Shown: positions 54,391-63,852, numbered from the stretch's first letter. The stretch is DNA of 64,000 nucleotides from Verrucosispora sp. NA02020 (GCF_013364215.1 NZ_CP054923.1:6448001-6512000), one strand, 5' to 3'. Made by a program: numbers and translations. The notes: generated from the sequence alone by a model not told the origin.

Positions 54391-55140
54391 TCAGGAACCG
54401 CGCCGGATCCGCCCTGCGTAACGGGCCTCCAGCGCGTCGTTGTGCGCGTCGCCACCGGCGATGTTGGCCGACAGGTAGACCGGCGGCTGCTCGTCGGCGG
54501 CCACCAACCGGGCCACCACCTCGACCACGATCTGCTGGGCCAGCAACGCCGCCGTGATCGAGGAGACCGCGCCCACCGCGCCGCCGGACGGCAGTGGCAG
54601 CGTCGCGTCCCCGTACGGGGCACCGTTGTCCAGCACCACGTCGGCGAAGTCGGCGAGCTTGCGCCCGGACGGGTGGCGGGACTCCATCCGGGCCGAGTGC
54701 GCGGCGGAGGTGATCGCGACCAGCGGATGGCCCCGCGCGACGACCAGCGAGGCGAACTCCACCATCGCCCCGTTCACGCCCGAGTTCGAGGCGAGCACGA
54801 AGACGTCACGCGGGCCGATCGGGGCGAGGTCGTAGAGCCGATGCGCGACCGACGGGTCCCGCTCCAGCTTCGGGCCCAGCACGTCGACCGGCTCCCCGCC
54901 GTGCAGGACCAGGTCCCGCAGGGCGATCCGGTTGGTCGGCACCAGCCCGCCGGCCCGGCCGGCGATCTCCATCGCCAGGGCCTCCGAGTGGCCGGTACCG
55001 AAGGCGTGCACCACCCCGTCGGCCCGGATCGCCTCGGCGATCAGGTCGGCCGCCCGGCCCACCTGCTCCCGCTGGCTGCCCGCCACCCGGGTCATCGTCG
55101 CGGTCACCTCGGCCAGGTAGCCCTCGGCACTCAGCGTCAT
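54391..55140 (-). CDS. SIS-domain sugar isomerase
   Basis: 249 residues from ATG 55140. GTGHSEALAMEIAGRAGG, VLASNSGVNGAMVE and VAITSAAHSARMESRHPSG form the sugar-phosphate binding SIS fold, of the UPF0309 type related to MurNAc-6-P etherase. An amino-sugar or ketose phosphate substrate is likely. The start has GGGAGAG upstream. Monocistronic. Confidence 0.82.
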   Translation of the reverse strand: MTLSAEGYLAEVTATMTRVAGSQREQVGRAADLIAEAIRADGVVHAFGTGHSEALAMEIAGRAGGLVPTNRIALRDLVLHGGEPVDVLGPKLERDPSVAHRLYDLAPIGPRDVFVLASNSGVNGAMVEFASLVVARGHPLVAITSAAHSARMESRHPSGRKLADFADVVLDNGAPYGDATLPLPSGGAVGAVSSITAALLAQQIVVEVVARLVAADEQPPVYLSANIAGGDAHNDALEARYAGRIRRGS

Positions 55141-55279
55141 GCTCTCTCCCGCCTCCCTCGGATCGCCGCCGCCCGACGACCCCACCCAGCTTCCCGCACG
55201 GCCCGTGCCGCCGGACAGCCGGACGGCGGCACGGCCGCCCCAGGTCGACGCGGCGCTCCCGCTACGACGCCGGCAGAAG

Positions 55280-56110
55280 TCAGCCGGGCGGGCGGGCGCG
55301 GGACAGGATCGCCTCGGCCAACGGCGTGGGCGCCTCGTCCGGGATCCAGTGGCTGACGCCGGACAGCTCGACGAGACGGTAGTCACCGGTCACGTGTGCG
55401 GCGCAGGCGTCGGCGGCGGTCCGTCCGATGGCGACGTCACGGTCGCTCCAGACGAAGGTGGTCGGTACCGACACCGGGCCGACCGCCGCCAGCTCGGAGC
55501 GGGACATCGCCCGGTACCAGTTCAGCGCCGCGGTGAGCGCGCCCGGCTCGCGCAGCGGGTCGGCGTACGCGGCCACCCGGGCGTCGTCACCGACGTCGCG
55601 CAACAGCCGCCGCAACCCGAGCGCGTCGAGGGCCAGCAGCGTCTTCTCGGCCATGCCCTGCTGCCGGAACAGCAGCATGTACGCCGAGCGCGCCTTCTGC
55701 TGCGGGTCGTGGGCCAACGCGTGCGCCATGGCGGCCGGGTGCGGCACGGAGACCGCGGTGAGCGTGCGTACCCGGTCGGGGTGGCCGGCGGCGAGCGCCC
55801 AGGCGACGACGGCGCCCCAGTCGTGGCCGACCACGTGCGCCCGCGTCACGCCGAGGGCGTCGAGCACCGCCACCGCGTCGGCGACCAACTCTCCCAGCCG
55901 GTACGCCGCCACCTCGGTCGGCCGTGCCTGCGGCGAGTAGCCCCGCTGGTCCAGCGCGTACGTGCGCAAGCCCGCGCCGTGCAGGACGGGCGCCAGCGCG
56001 TCCCACTCGCCCGAGTGCTGGGGGAAGCCGTGCAGCAGCAGCACCGGGTCACCCGAGTCGGGGCCGCCGGGGTGGATCTCGAACCGTAGACCTCGGGCGT
56101 CGACCTGCAT
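55280..56110 (-). CDS. Alpha/beta hydrolase (epoxide-hydrolase-like)
   Basis: 276 residues from ATG 56110. HGFPQHSGEWD (oxyanion), nucleophile Asp in VVGHDWGAVVAW (HDWG is typical of epoxide hydrolases and haloalkane dehalogenases), and ring His in SHWIPDEAP. The natural substrate is unknown. Not coupled to the neighbouring metal-permease operon (10-bp gap after it), but could be cotranscribed. Confidence 0.85.
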   Translation of the reverse strand: MQVDARGLRFEIHPGGPDSGDPVLLLHGFPQHSGEWDALAPVLHGAGLRTYALDQRGYSPQARPTEVAAYRLGELVADAVAVLDALGVTRAHVVGHDWGAVVAWALAAGHPDRVRTLTAVSVPHPAAMAHALAHDPQQKARSAYMLLFRQQGMAEKTLLALDALGLRRLLRDVGDDARVAAYADPLREPGALTAALNWYRAMSRSELAAVGPVSVPTTFVWSDRDVAIGRTAADACAAHVTGDYRLVELSGVSHWIPDEAPTPLAEAILSRARPPG

Positions 56111-56120
56111 GTCCGGAACG

Positions 56121-56903
56121 CTACTCGTACTGGCGCTTGGGCACCGGCACCTGCCGCCACGACTCGATCTCCAGGTACGGGATCTCGGCGTCGTTGACCG
56201 GGTCCCGGCCGATCCGGTCGCTGTAGCGGCCGACCACCTCGACCCAACTGTCGTTGGGCAGCCCGACCGGCACGTCACCGGTGAGCCCGAGTTTGATCGG
56301 CCGACCGTCGGCGGCGCAGCAGGAGAGCACCATCCGGGCGAGGATCGGCTCGCCACCGGCGCCGGTGGCGAGGAACCCGGTGAGGACCACCCGCCGGTCA
56401 CCGATCGAGGTGCCCCGGTCGAACAGTGCCCGGGAGGCGTAGTCGAGCACGCTGACCTGCACCGGGTCGCCCTCCGGCAGGGGTGGGTAGTCGGACTCGC
56501 GGGGGGCGTTCAGCGCGGTGCCGGCCTGCCCCGCCGCGTACGACCCGAGGGCCGGCGGGGCGACCAGCAGCAGCCCGAGCACGGGCAGGATGAGCAGCCA
56601 GCCGATCCGGGGCTCGTGGTGGCCGTGGTCGTCGTGCTCGTCGGTCTGGCCCGTCGCCACCGGGGCGGGACCGCTCACCGGGCCGGTGGACCCGCCGCCG
56701 GTCGGGGCCGTCGCGCGGGGCGCGGAGGGACGCAGTTCGTGCCAGAGGGTCATCACCGCCGCGACCACGAGCAGCAGACCGGCGGCGATCAGGAACGGGC
56801 GCAGGCCCTCCTTGACGTACCGCAGATAGAGGTCGGTGACGCTGGCCCGGATCACCGCCCCGCCGAGCAGCAGCAGGATCACCGCTTGCGCCTGTCGGTT
56901 CAC
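56121..56903 (-). CDS. TIGR03943-family partner of UPF0718 permease
   Basis: 260 residues from GTG 56903, overlapping the permease stop (GTGA). Two TM helices at the N-terminus, a cytosolic or periplasmic His/Asp-rich loop (TDEHDDHGHHEP, about 90-101), a third TM, then a C-terminal beta-rich domain (VLSCCAADGRPIKLGL). This family always accompanies UPF0718 permeases and resembles the YcgQ/YcgR pair thought to handle zinc-type metals. Confidence 0.8.
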   Translation of the reverse strand: MNRQAQAVILLLLGGAVIRASVTDLYLRYVKEGLRPFLIAAGLLLVVAAVMTLWHELRPSAPRATAPTGGGSTGPVSGPAPVATGQTDEHDDHGHHEPRIGWLLILPVLGLLLVAPPALGSYAAGQAGTALNAPRESDYPPLPEGDPVQVSVLDYASRALFDRGTSIGDRRVVLTGFLATGAGGEPILARMVLSCCAADGRPIKLGLTGDVPVGLPNDSWVEVVGRYSDRIGRDPVNDAEIPYLEIESWRQVPVPKRQYE

Positions 56904-57970
56904 AGCAGCACCATCCCGACTCCGGTGGCCATCAGCAGGGCGACCGCGAACGTGGCCGGCGCGAACCGGAAGGCGAACCGCCGGCCGAAGACACCGGCCT
57001 GCATCGAGATCAGCTTGAGGTCGACCATCGGCCCCACCACCAGGAAGACCAGTCGGGACGTGAGGGAGAACTGCGACAGCGAGGCCGCGACGAAGGCGTC
57101 CGCCTCGGAACAGAGCGAGAGCAGGACGGCCAGCAGCGCCAGCGCCAGGATCGACAGCCAGGCGTTGTCCGCGAGGGTCTGGAGCCAGCGTTCCGGCACC
57201 AGCACGTTGATGCTGGCGGCGGCCATCGCGCCGAGCACCAGAAAGCCACCGGCGTGGGTGACGTCGTGCCGGACGGCGGCCCAGAAGGCCCGGCTCCGCC
57301 GGGGATCGTCCAGCTCCGGGCGACGCGGCATCTTGATCCACTCGGTGCGGCCGAGCCGCAGCCAGAGCCACCCCATGATCATTGCCACGATCAGGCTGGC
57401 GACCCCCCGGGCGAGGACCATCTCCGGATTGTTGGGGAAGGCGACCGCCGTGGCGACGAGCACGATCGGGTTGACCGCCGGGGCGGCCAGCAGGAAGGCC
57501 AGGGCCGCCGCCGGCGTGACGCCCCGGCGGATCAGCGAGCCCGCGATCGGCACCGACCCGCACTCGCAGCCCGGCAGCACCACACCGGCCGCGCTGGCCG
57601 CCGGCACCGCGAGCGCCGGGTGCCGGGGCAACGCCCTGGCCCAGAACGACCGGGGTACGAAGACGGCGATCACGGCGGAGAGGAGGATGCCGAAGACCAG
57701 GAACGGCACCGCCTGCACCATGATCGAGACGAACACGGTGGTCCACGTCTGGATGCGGGGATCGTCGAGCGCCCCGGCCAACGGATCACGAAAGATGATC
57801 AGCAGGACCAGCAGCGCCGCCAGGATCTCCACCGAACCGATCCGGTCGCCGAGCCAACGTCGGGGCGGCTCGCCGCCGCCCGGCCCGGCCGGACGTTCCT
57901 CGGTGGCCACGCCCGTCGGACGACCCTCCGGTTCACCGGCCGGCACGGCATGGTCCGTGTCTGTGCTCAC
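56900..57970 (-). CDS. UPF0718 family permease (metal-related)
   Basis: 356 residues, eight TM helices. Hallmark loop PGCECGSVPIAGSLIRRGVTPAAALAFLLAAPAVNPIV (core PGCECG..P......G). Members are tied to metal or arsenic-type cation transport (ArsP relatives). GTG start at 57970; operon with the His-rich TIGR03943 gene. No Zur box is visible in front of it. Confidence 0.85.
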   Translation of the reverse strand: MSTDTDHAVPAGEPEGRPTGVATEERPAGPGGGEPPRRWLGDRIGSVEILAALLVLLIIFRDPLAGALDDPRIQTWTTVFVSIMVQAVPFLVFGILLSAVIAVFVPRSFWARALPRHPALAVPAASAAGVVLPGCECGSVPIAGSLIRRGVTPAAALAFLLAAPAVNPIVLVATAVAFPNNPEMVLARGVASLIVAMIMGWLWLRLGRTEWIKMPRRPELDDPRRSRAFWAAVRHDVTHAGGFLVLGAMAAASINVLVPERWLQTLADNAWLSILALALLAVLLSLCSEADAFVAASLSQFSLTSRLVFLVVGPMVDLKLISMQAGVFGRRFAFRFAPATFAVALLMATGVGMVLL

Positions 57971-58176
57971 CCTGCCGCCTCTCGGCCCTCGTGGATCGGC
58001 GGCCTGAGATTACCGTCCGGAGCCGATGACGTCGATGGATGTCACGAAACCGGGCGGGTTCCCCCGCCTGGTGGGCACCTCCGGAACCAACGGTCGTCGG
58101 CAACCGGCATGACCTGCGTAGATCACATTGTCCGTCGATCTTCGAAGGTGTTAGCGTCGGCGGGACAACACCACCT

Positions 58177-58265
58177 CCGACAGGGGAGCGCACAGCGCTG
58201 AGAGTGCGGGTCCGCCCGCAGACCCTCCGTACCTGATCTGGGTAATGCCAGCGCAGGGAGTTCGG
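58177..58265 (+). ncRNA. TPP (thiamine) riboswitch
   Basis: All conserved THI-box parts are present: P1 arm ccga (58177-58180) pairing tcgg (58262-58265), GCTGAGAG (58197-58204), ACCCTC and ACCTGATCTGGGTAATGCCA near the 3' side, closing in GCGCAGGGAG. It lies 80 bp before ykoE and represses it when TPP is present. Confidence 0.95.
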
Positions 58266-58345
58266 TCCACCTCCAGCCCGCCACGCCCGGCCACGCCGGA
58301 CGCGGCGTGCGTCTTGCCTGGTTCGACACTGGACTGGGAGCACTC

Positions 58346-58936
58346 ATGAGCCAACCGACCACCACCCGGTGGCGCACCGTCGACATCGTCGTGGCCGCGG
58401 TGATCGCCGTCGGCTTCGGTGTCATCTTCTGGGCCTGGGGCCTGCTCTGGCGGGCGGTCGACCCGGCCTTCGCCTTCTTCCCGGCCAGCCAGGCCGTCAT
58501 GTACGGCGTCTGGCTGGTCCCGGCGGTGCTCGGCGGGCTGGTGATCCGCAAGCCGGGTGCCGCGCTGTTCTGCGAGGCGGTCGCGGCGACGGTGTCGGCG
58601 TTGCTGGGCTCCGAGTGGGGCGGTGTCACCATCGTCCAGGGCCTGATCCAGGGCCTCGGCGCGGAGATGGCCTTCGCCGCCTTCCGGTACCGCTCGTTCC
58701 GGCTGCCGACGGCGCTGCTCGCCGGCGCGATGACCGGCCTCGGCGCCGCCCTGTTCGACTTCTTCACCTGGAACGCCGCGTACGAGCTGGGCACCTACCG
58801 CATCCCGTACGCGCTGCTCACCGTGCTCAGCGCCACCGTGATCGCCGGTGCCGGCGGCTACGCGCTCACCAAGGCGCTCGCCGGCACCGGCGTCCTGGAC
58901 CGCTTCCCCGCCGGTCGCGAGCGGAACCTGGTCTGA
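58346..58936 (+). CDS. ykoE: ECF thiamine/HMP transporter substrate component
   Basis: 196 residues from ATG 58346 (GGGAG 5-6 nt upstream). About five TM helices with the YkoE pattern (AFFPASQAVMYGVWLVPAVLGGLVIRKPG, key residues). It binds a thiamine precursor (HMP or thiamine) for the energising module encoded downstream. Under the TPP riboswitch. Confidence 0.9.
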   Translation: MSQPTTTRWRTVDIVVAAVIAVGFGVIFWAWGLLWRAVDPAFAFFPASQAVMYGVWLVPAVLGGLVIRKPGAALFCEAVAATVSALLGSEWGGVTIVQGLIQGLGAEMAFAAFRYRSFRLPTALLAGAMTGLGAALFDFFTWNAAYELGTYRIPYALLTVLSATVIAGAGGYALTKALAGTGVLDRFPAGRERNLV

Positions 58937-58941
58937 CCACG

Positions 58942-58974
58942 CCCGGTGGAGCCGGTCCGACCGGCTCCACCGGG
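58942..58974 (+). terminator. Intercistronic hairpin in the ykoEDC operon
   Basis: 15-bp perfect stem (58942-58956 with 58960-58974), 3-nt loop, between ykoE and ykoD. Without a T-run it may be an attenuator that adjusts the ratio of S-component to ATPase, or a processing site. Confidence 0.6.
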
Positions 58975-59010
58975 CCACCGGCGGGTCGGGGACGAGAGCG
59001 GGGGTGGCGG

Positions 59011-60468
59011 ATGGGTGAGGTGCGGCTGCGCGGCTTCGGCTGGCGCCACGCCGGGCGGCGCGCCTGGGCGGTGCGCGGCGTGGACCTGCGGGTACGCCGA
59101 GGCGAGCGGCTGCTGCTGCTCGGGCCCTCCGGCGCCGGCAAGAGCACCCTGCTCGCCGCGCTGGCCGGACTGCTGCCGGAGGACTCCGGCGAACAGGAGG
59201 GCAGCATCGAGATCGACGGCCGGCCGCCCGCCGAGACCCGCGAACGGGTCGGCATCGTCTTCCAGGATCCGCAGTCCCAGCTCGTCATGGCCCGCAGCGG
59301 CGACGACGTCGCGTTCGGGCTGGAGAACCGGGGCGTACCCGCCACGCAGATCTGGCCCCGGGTGGACGAGGCGCTGCGCCGGGTCGGCTTCCCGCACCCC
59401 CGCGACCGCCCCACCGCCGCGCTCTCCGGCGGCGAACAGCAGCGGCTCGCCCTGGCCGGCGTGCTCGCGCTCCGTCCCCACCTGCTGCTGCTCGACGAAC
59501 CCACCGCCAACCTCGACCCGGCCGGGGCCGACCTGGTCCGTGCCGCCGTGGGCCGCGCGGTCGACGGCGACACCACCCTGATCCTGGTCGAGCACCGGGT
59601 GGCGGACGCCCTGCCGCTGGTCGACCGGGTGGTGGTGCTCGACGCCGGTGGCGGCGTCCGCGTCGACGGCCCGCCGGAGGCCGTGTTCGCCGCCCACGGC
59701 GACGCCCTCGCCGCCGACGGCGTCTGGGTGCCCGGCCGCCAGATCCCGCCGCGCCGGGCCACCACCGGCCCCGGCGAGGTGTTGCTCACCGCCGACCGGC
59801 TCGGCCACCCGCCCCGGCTGGCCGCCACCGACCTGGCGGTACGCGCCGGAGCGGCACTCGCCGTGCTCGGCCCCAACGGCGCCGGCAAGTCCACCCTCGC
59901 GGTGCTGCTCGGCGGGCTGCTCAAGCCGGGCACCGGGCGGCTGGCGGCCGGCGTCGAGCTGGCCGGGGCCGACGCCCGCACCCCACCTCACCGGTGGCGG
60001 GCACCCGCGCTGGCCCGCCGGATCGGCTCGGTGTTCCAGGACCCGGAACACCAGTTCGTCACCGGCACGGTCTTCGACGAACTGGCACTCGGCCCCCGAC
60101 GGACCGGCGCCACCGAGACGGCGGTCCGCCGACGCGTCGACGAGTTGCTGCAACGGCTGCGGTTGGACCGCCTGGCCGGGGCGAACCCGTACACCCTCTC
60201 CGGCGGCGAGGCGCGGCGGCTGAGCGTCGCGACCGCCCTGGCCACCGCGCCCCGGCTGCTGATCTGCGACGAGCCCACCTTCGGCCAGGACCGACGCACC
60301 TGGCGGGAGCTGGTGGACCTGTTCGCGGAGCTACGCGACGCCGGTCACGGCCTGGTGACGGTCACCCACGACGCCGAGTTCGTCGCCGCGCTCGCCGACC
60401 GGACGCTGACGCTGACGCGCCCACCAGCCGCCGAGGCCCCGTCGTCTCCTCCGGCGGCGGACCGATGA
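59011..60468 (+). CDS. ykoD: Double ECF-transporter ATPase
   Basis: 485 residues from ATG 59011. Two complete ABC units: GPSGAGKST / ALSGGEQQRLALAG / LLLDEPTANLDP, and GPNGAGKST / LSGGEARRLSVATAL / LICDEPTFGQD. The fused duplicated ATPase is typical of YkoD in YkoEDC. It hydrolyses ATP to drive vitamin-precursor uptake by YkoC/YkoE. Ends in ATGA overlap with ykoC. Confidence 0.92.
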   Translation: MGEVRLRGFGWRHAGRRAWAVRGVDLRVRRGERLLLLGPSGAGKSTLLAALAGLLPEDSGEQEGSIEIDGRPPAETRERVGIVFQDPQSQLVMARSGDDVAFGLENRGVPATQIWPRVDEALRRVGFPHPRDRPTAALSGGEQQRLALAGVLALRPHLLLLDEPTANLDPAGADLVRAAVGRAVDGDTTLILVEHRVADALPLVDRVVVLDAGGGVRVDGPPEAVFAAHGDALAADGVWVPGRQIPPRRATTGPGEVLLTADRLGHPPRLAATDLAVRAGAALAVLGPNGAGKSTLAVLLGGLLKPGTGRLAAGVELAGADARTPPHRWRAPALARRIGSVFQDPEHQFVTGTVFDELALGPRRTGATETAVRRRVDELLQRLRLDRLAGANPYTLSGGEARRLSVATALATAPRLLICDEPTFGQDRRTWRELVDLFAELRDAGHGLVTVTHDAEFVAALADRTLTLTRPPAAEAPSSPPAADR

Positions 60469-61265
60469 TCGACTTCGAACCGGTCGCCCGGCCGGACGCG
60501 CCACTGGCCCGGCGCAATCCGGTGGCCAAGCTGGCGGCGGCGCTGCTGTTCGCGTTTCCGCTGCTGGCGACACTGGACCCGGTCGCACCGGCGATCGCGA
60601 TCGCGATCGAGTTGGCGGTCCTGCCGCTGTTCGGCGTGCGCTACCGGGTGCTGCTCCGCCGGGTGTGGCCGTTGCTCGCCGCCGCCGTCGGCGTACTGGT
60701 GACGCTGGTGCTCTTCGCCGCGGACCGCTCGGGCCGGGTCCTGCTCGACGCCGGACCGGTCGTGGTCACCTCGGCGGTGCTGCTCACCGCGCTCGGCCTG
60801 GTGCTGCGGCTGTTCGCGGTGGCACTGCCCGGCGTGATCGTCTTCGCCACCACCGATCCGACCGACCTTGCCGACGCGCTGGTGCAGAACGCCCGCGCAC
60901 CGGCCCGGTTCGCGATCGGCGCGCTAGCGGCGTTCCGGCTGCTCCCGCTGCTCGGGCAGGAGTGGCAGATGATCGTCATGGCCCGCCGGGCACGTGGTGT
61001 CGAGGCGGGACGCAACCCGGTGGCGAAACTGCGGCTCTTCGTCTCCACCGCGTTCACGCTGCTGGTCGGCGCGATCCGCCGGGGCACCCGGCTGGCGGTC
61101 GCGATGGACGCGCGCGGCTTCGACGCGGGGGTGCCGCGTACCGTCGCCCGCCGGCAGTATTTCGGCGCGGCCGACTGGCTGCTGATGGTCGTCGCGGCGA
61201 CGCTGGCCGCCGCCGCGTTGGGCGTCAGCGTCGCGCTCGGCACCTTCCGTCCGCTGATCGGCTGA
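60465..61265 (+). CDS. ykoC: ECF transporter T component
   Basis: 266 residues, about five TM helices. Two cytoplasmic Ala-Arg-Gly segments typical of T components: MARRARGVEAG and AMDARGFDAG. It links the ATPases to the S component. Overlaps ykoD (ATGA at 60465-60468). The operon ends in a strong terminator. Confidence 0.92.
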   Translation: MIDFEPVARPDAPLARRNPVAKLAAALLFAFPLLATLDPVAPAIAIAIELAVLPLFGVRYRVLLRRVWPLLAAAVGVLVTLVLFAADRSGRVLLDAGPVVVTSAVLLTALGLVLRLFAVALPGVIVFATTDPTDLADALVQNARAPARFAIGALAAFRLLPLLGQEWQMIVMARRARGVEAGRNPVAKLRLFVSTAFTLLVGAIRRGTRLAVAMDARGFDAGVPRTVARRQYFGAADWLLMVVAATLAAAALGVSVALGTFRPLIG

Positions 61266-61277
61266 GCCGCGCGCCGG

Positions 61278-61327
61278 AGGTGGGTGGATCTGTTGTTGCT
61301 CCGACGACAACAGATCCACCCACCTTT
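61278..61327 (+). terminator. Terminator of the thiamine transporter operon
   Basis: 19-bp stem (61278-61296 with 61307-61325), 10-nt loop, then TTT. It can act for the convergent gene too. Confidence 0.85.
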
Positions 61328-61355
61328 CAGCCACCCCGTACGGTGCCCCGGTCGC

Positions 61356-61682
61356 TCACTTGCGCCGGAAGGCGTACTGCCGGCCCGCTCCGACACGCTG
61401 TCCACGGTCGGAACGGACCCCCTTGCCCCGGCCGGAGGCTGTCGGACCGGTGGTCGGCGCGGGCGGTGCGCCCGGCGGCTCCCGGTCTGCGAGGTCCGAC
61501 CTGGACGTGTCGACCGGAGGCAACGGCGCCGCCGGGGACGTGAGCCCGGCGGAGGGCCGTACCAGGGGCGGCAGTCCGAGCGGTGGGGTGACCGCGTCGG
61601 TCGACGCGTCGACGTGGGGCGGCGTCACCGTGGACACCCGGGCGGCACCACGGGACTTCTTCGGTTTACGGCTGGCAGGCAT
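61356..61682 (-). CDS. Short disordered protein, unknown
   Basis: 108 residues from ATG 61682 (GAGGAGG 5 nt upstream, a very strong Shine-Dalgarno). Basic start MPASRKPKKSRGAAR and end RQYAFRRK, with a Pro/Ala/Thr-rich middle and no domain. The strong start signal makes it likely real. The 393 bases from here to gnd hold no other gene. Confidence 0.6.
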   Translation of the reverse strand: MPASRKPKKSRGAARVSTVTPPHVDASTDAVTPPLGLPPLVRPSAGLTSPAAPLPPVDTSRSDLADREPPGAPPAPTTGPTASGRGKGVRSDRGQRVGAGRQYAFRRK

Positions 61683-62075
61683 CGGAGCCTCCTCGCTCGG
61701 CGGTGTCGGCGCGTACGCCACGCCACCGCCGTCGGTGGGGACCGCCGGACGGCGGTCGGGCGGGGTCAGCGGAAGGTCGTTCCGGAGCGGCCACGGAGGA
61801 CGTCGCGTCAACGGCGACGAGAGGGACGCGCGGACACCCGGAAGCGACGGGTCCACGGCCACAGGGCGGCGGACCGGCTCGATGAAGCGGGTGTCAGTAG
61901 CGCATGCCCGCACGCTATCCCGGCCGGAGAGCGGAACGCATCCGGATTATCGGCAACCCGGCGCCATGCGCTACGCGACCACCTGATGACCAGCGGTGGG
62001 GGGACGGCGCGGTCCGGGGTCCGGCCGCGATACCGTCGCAGCACTACAGGTAGACGGCGGAAGGTGGCGACGAGG

Positions 62076-63521
62076 ATGGCGGATCGGGCTACGGCGCAGA
62101 TCGGTGTGACCGGGCTGGCGGTGATGGGTCGGAACCTGGCCCGGAACCTGGCCCGCAACGGGTTCACCGTGGCGTTGCACAACCGCTCGCCGGAACGGAC
62201 CCGGTCGCTGGTGGCCGAGCACGGCGACGAGGGCACCTTCGTGCCGACGGAGTCCCTGGCGGACTTCGTCGCCGCGCTGGAGCGCCCGCGCGCGGTGATC
62301 ATCATGGTCAAGGCGGGCGGCCCCACCGACGCGGTGATCGACGAGTTGGTGCCGCTGCTCGAAGAGGGCGACATCATCATCGACTGCGGCAACGCGCACT
62401 TCGCCGACACCCGTCGCCGGGAGGAGGCGCTGCGGACCAAGGGCCTGCACTTCGTCGGCACCGGCGTCTCCGGCGGCGAGGAGGGCGCCCTCTGGGGACC
62501 GAGCATCATGCCGGGCGGGTCGGCCGAGTCGTACCGCAAGCTCGGGCCGATCTTCGAGAAGATCGCCGCGCAGGTCGAGGGCGAGCCCTGCTGCGAGCAC
62601 GTGGGGCCGGACGGTGCCGGGCACTTCGTGAAGATGGTCCACAACGGCATCGAGTACGCCGACATGCAGCTCATCGCCGAGGCGTACGACCTGCTGCGCG
62701 CCGGACTGGGCGCGACCCCGTCGGAACTCGCGGAGATCTTCCGGGAGTGGAACTCCGGTGAGCTGGAGTCCTTCCTGATCGAGATCACCGCCGACGTGCT
62801 GGCGCACACCGACGCCGCCACCGGCGAGGCGTTCGTGGACGTGGTGCAGGACCGGGCCGAGCAGAAGGGCACCGGCCGGTGGACCGTCCAGATCGCCCTC
62901 GACCTCGGCATCCCGATCACCGGCATCGCCGAGGCGACGTTCGCCCGGTCGCTCTCCGGTCACGTCGACCAGCGTGAGGCCGCAGTGCGGGCGTTCCCGG
63001 ACTCCGGGGAGAAGTGGCAGGTCGCCGACCGCGAGGCGTTCATCGAGGACGTACGCCGGGCGCTGCTCGCCTCCAAGATCGTGGCGTACGCGCAGGGCTT
63101 CGACCAGATCCGGGCCGGCAGCGCCGAGTACGACTGGGACATCGACCTGGGCGGCACGGCGAAGATCTGGCGGGGCGGCTGCATCATCCGGGCCCGCTTC
63201 CTGGACCGCATCAAGCAGGCCTACGACGAGCAGCCGGAGCTGCCCACGCTGCTGGTGGCGCCGTGGTTCGCGGACACCGTGCGCGACGGTGTGCCGAGCT
63301 GGCGGCGGGTGGTGGCCGAGGCGGCCCGGGTCGGCGTGCCGGCACCCGCGTTCGCCTCGTCGCTGGCCTACTTCGACGCGCTGCGCGCGCAGCGTCTCCC
63401 GGCCGCGCTCATCCAGGGCCTGCGGGACAACTTCGGCGCGCACACCTACCGCCGTGTCGACCGCGACGGTTCCTTCCACACCCTGTGGGCCACCCCCGAC
63501 CGCGCCGAGACCCCGGCCTGA
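62076..63521 (+). CDS. gnd: 6-phosphogluconate dehydrogenase, decarboxylating
   Basis: 481 residues from ATG 62076. NADP Rossmann segment IGVTGLAVMGRNLARN, catalytic Lys in GAGHFVKMVHNGIEYADMQ, and the C-terminal all-helical dimer domain. Length fits the long decarboxylating type. It converts 6-phosphogluconate to ribulose-5-phosphate with NADPH in the pentose phosphate pathway. Confidence 0.96.
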   Translation: MADRATAQIGVTGLAVMGRNLARNLARNGFTVALHNRSPERTRSLVAEHGDEGTFVPTESLADFVAALERPRAVIIMVKAGGPTDAVIDELVPLLEEGDIIIDCGNAHFADTRRREEALRTKGLHFVGTGVSGGEEGALWGPSIMPGGSAESYRKLGPIFEKIAAQVEGEPCCEHVGPDGAGHFVKMVHNGIEYADMQLIAEAYDLLRAGLGATPSELAEIFREWNSGELESFLIEITADVLAHTDAATGEAFVDVVQDRAEQKGTGRWTVQIALDLGIPITGIAEATFARSLSGHVDQREAAVRAFPDSGEKWQVADREAFIEDVRRALLASKIVAYAQGFDQIRAGSAEYDWDIDLGGTAKIWRGGCIIRARFLDRIKQAYDEQPELPTLLVAPWFADTVRDGVPSWRRVVAEAARVGVPAPAFASSLAYFDALRAQRLPAALIQGLRDNFGAHTYRRVDRDGSFHTLWATPDRAETPA

Positions 63522-63543
63522 CGTCTTCCCGCCGGTCTTCCGC

Positions 63544-63597
63544 GTTAGGAAGGGTCCCCTGCTATGCACCAGGCGTTAGCAGGGGACCCCTCCTTAC
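63544..63597. repeat. Intergenic palindromic repeat, copy 6
   Basis: gttaggaagggtcccctgct with gcgttagcaggggacccctc, 23 bases after the gnd stop. Confidence 0.85.
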
Positions 63598-63608
63598 ACG
63601 CACACCCG

Positions 63609-63662
63609 CGTATACGACGCCGCCCCTGGCTCCACGTGGAGCCAGGGGCGGCGTCGTATACG
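63609..63662. terminator. 54-bp perfect palindrome
   Basis: Arms 63609-63635 and 63636-63662 are exact reverse complements with no spacer. It lies between gnd and the leftward 61-residue gene, which stops at 63667; as RNA it would form a very stable hairpin and could end transcription in both directions. Confidence 0.75.
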
Positions 63663-63666
63663 TCAG

Positions 63667-63852
63667 TCAGAAGAAGCGGCGACGCCGGGCCTTCTGCGGG
63701 CGGATCAGGTCCGCTCCCTGCGTGAGCAGGCGACTGGCCCGGGACGGGCCCCGCCGGGATTCCATCGAGTGGCTGAGCCGGCGGGCACCGGCGGCCGCCA
63801 ACGGAACCGCAACGGCCATCACCGCCCACTGGGCGACACGCTTGCGCATCAT
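63667..63852 (-). CDS. Small membrane protein, 61 aa
   Basis: 61 residues from ATG 63852 with GGAGGTG 7 nt upstream. One TM helix (AQWAVMAVAVPLAAAGA), then a basic tail ending KARRRRFF. Unknown function, but the start signal and codon use support a real gene. Confidence 0.7.
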   Translation of the reverse strand: MMRKRVAQWAVMAVAVPLAAAGARRLSHSMESRRGPSRASRLLTQGADLIRPQKARRRRFF

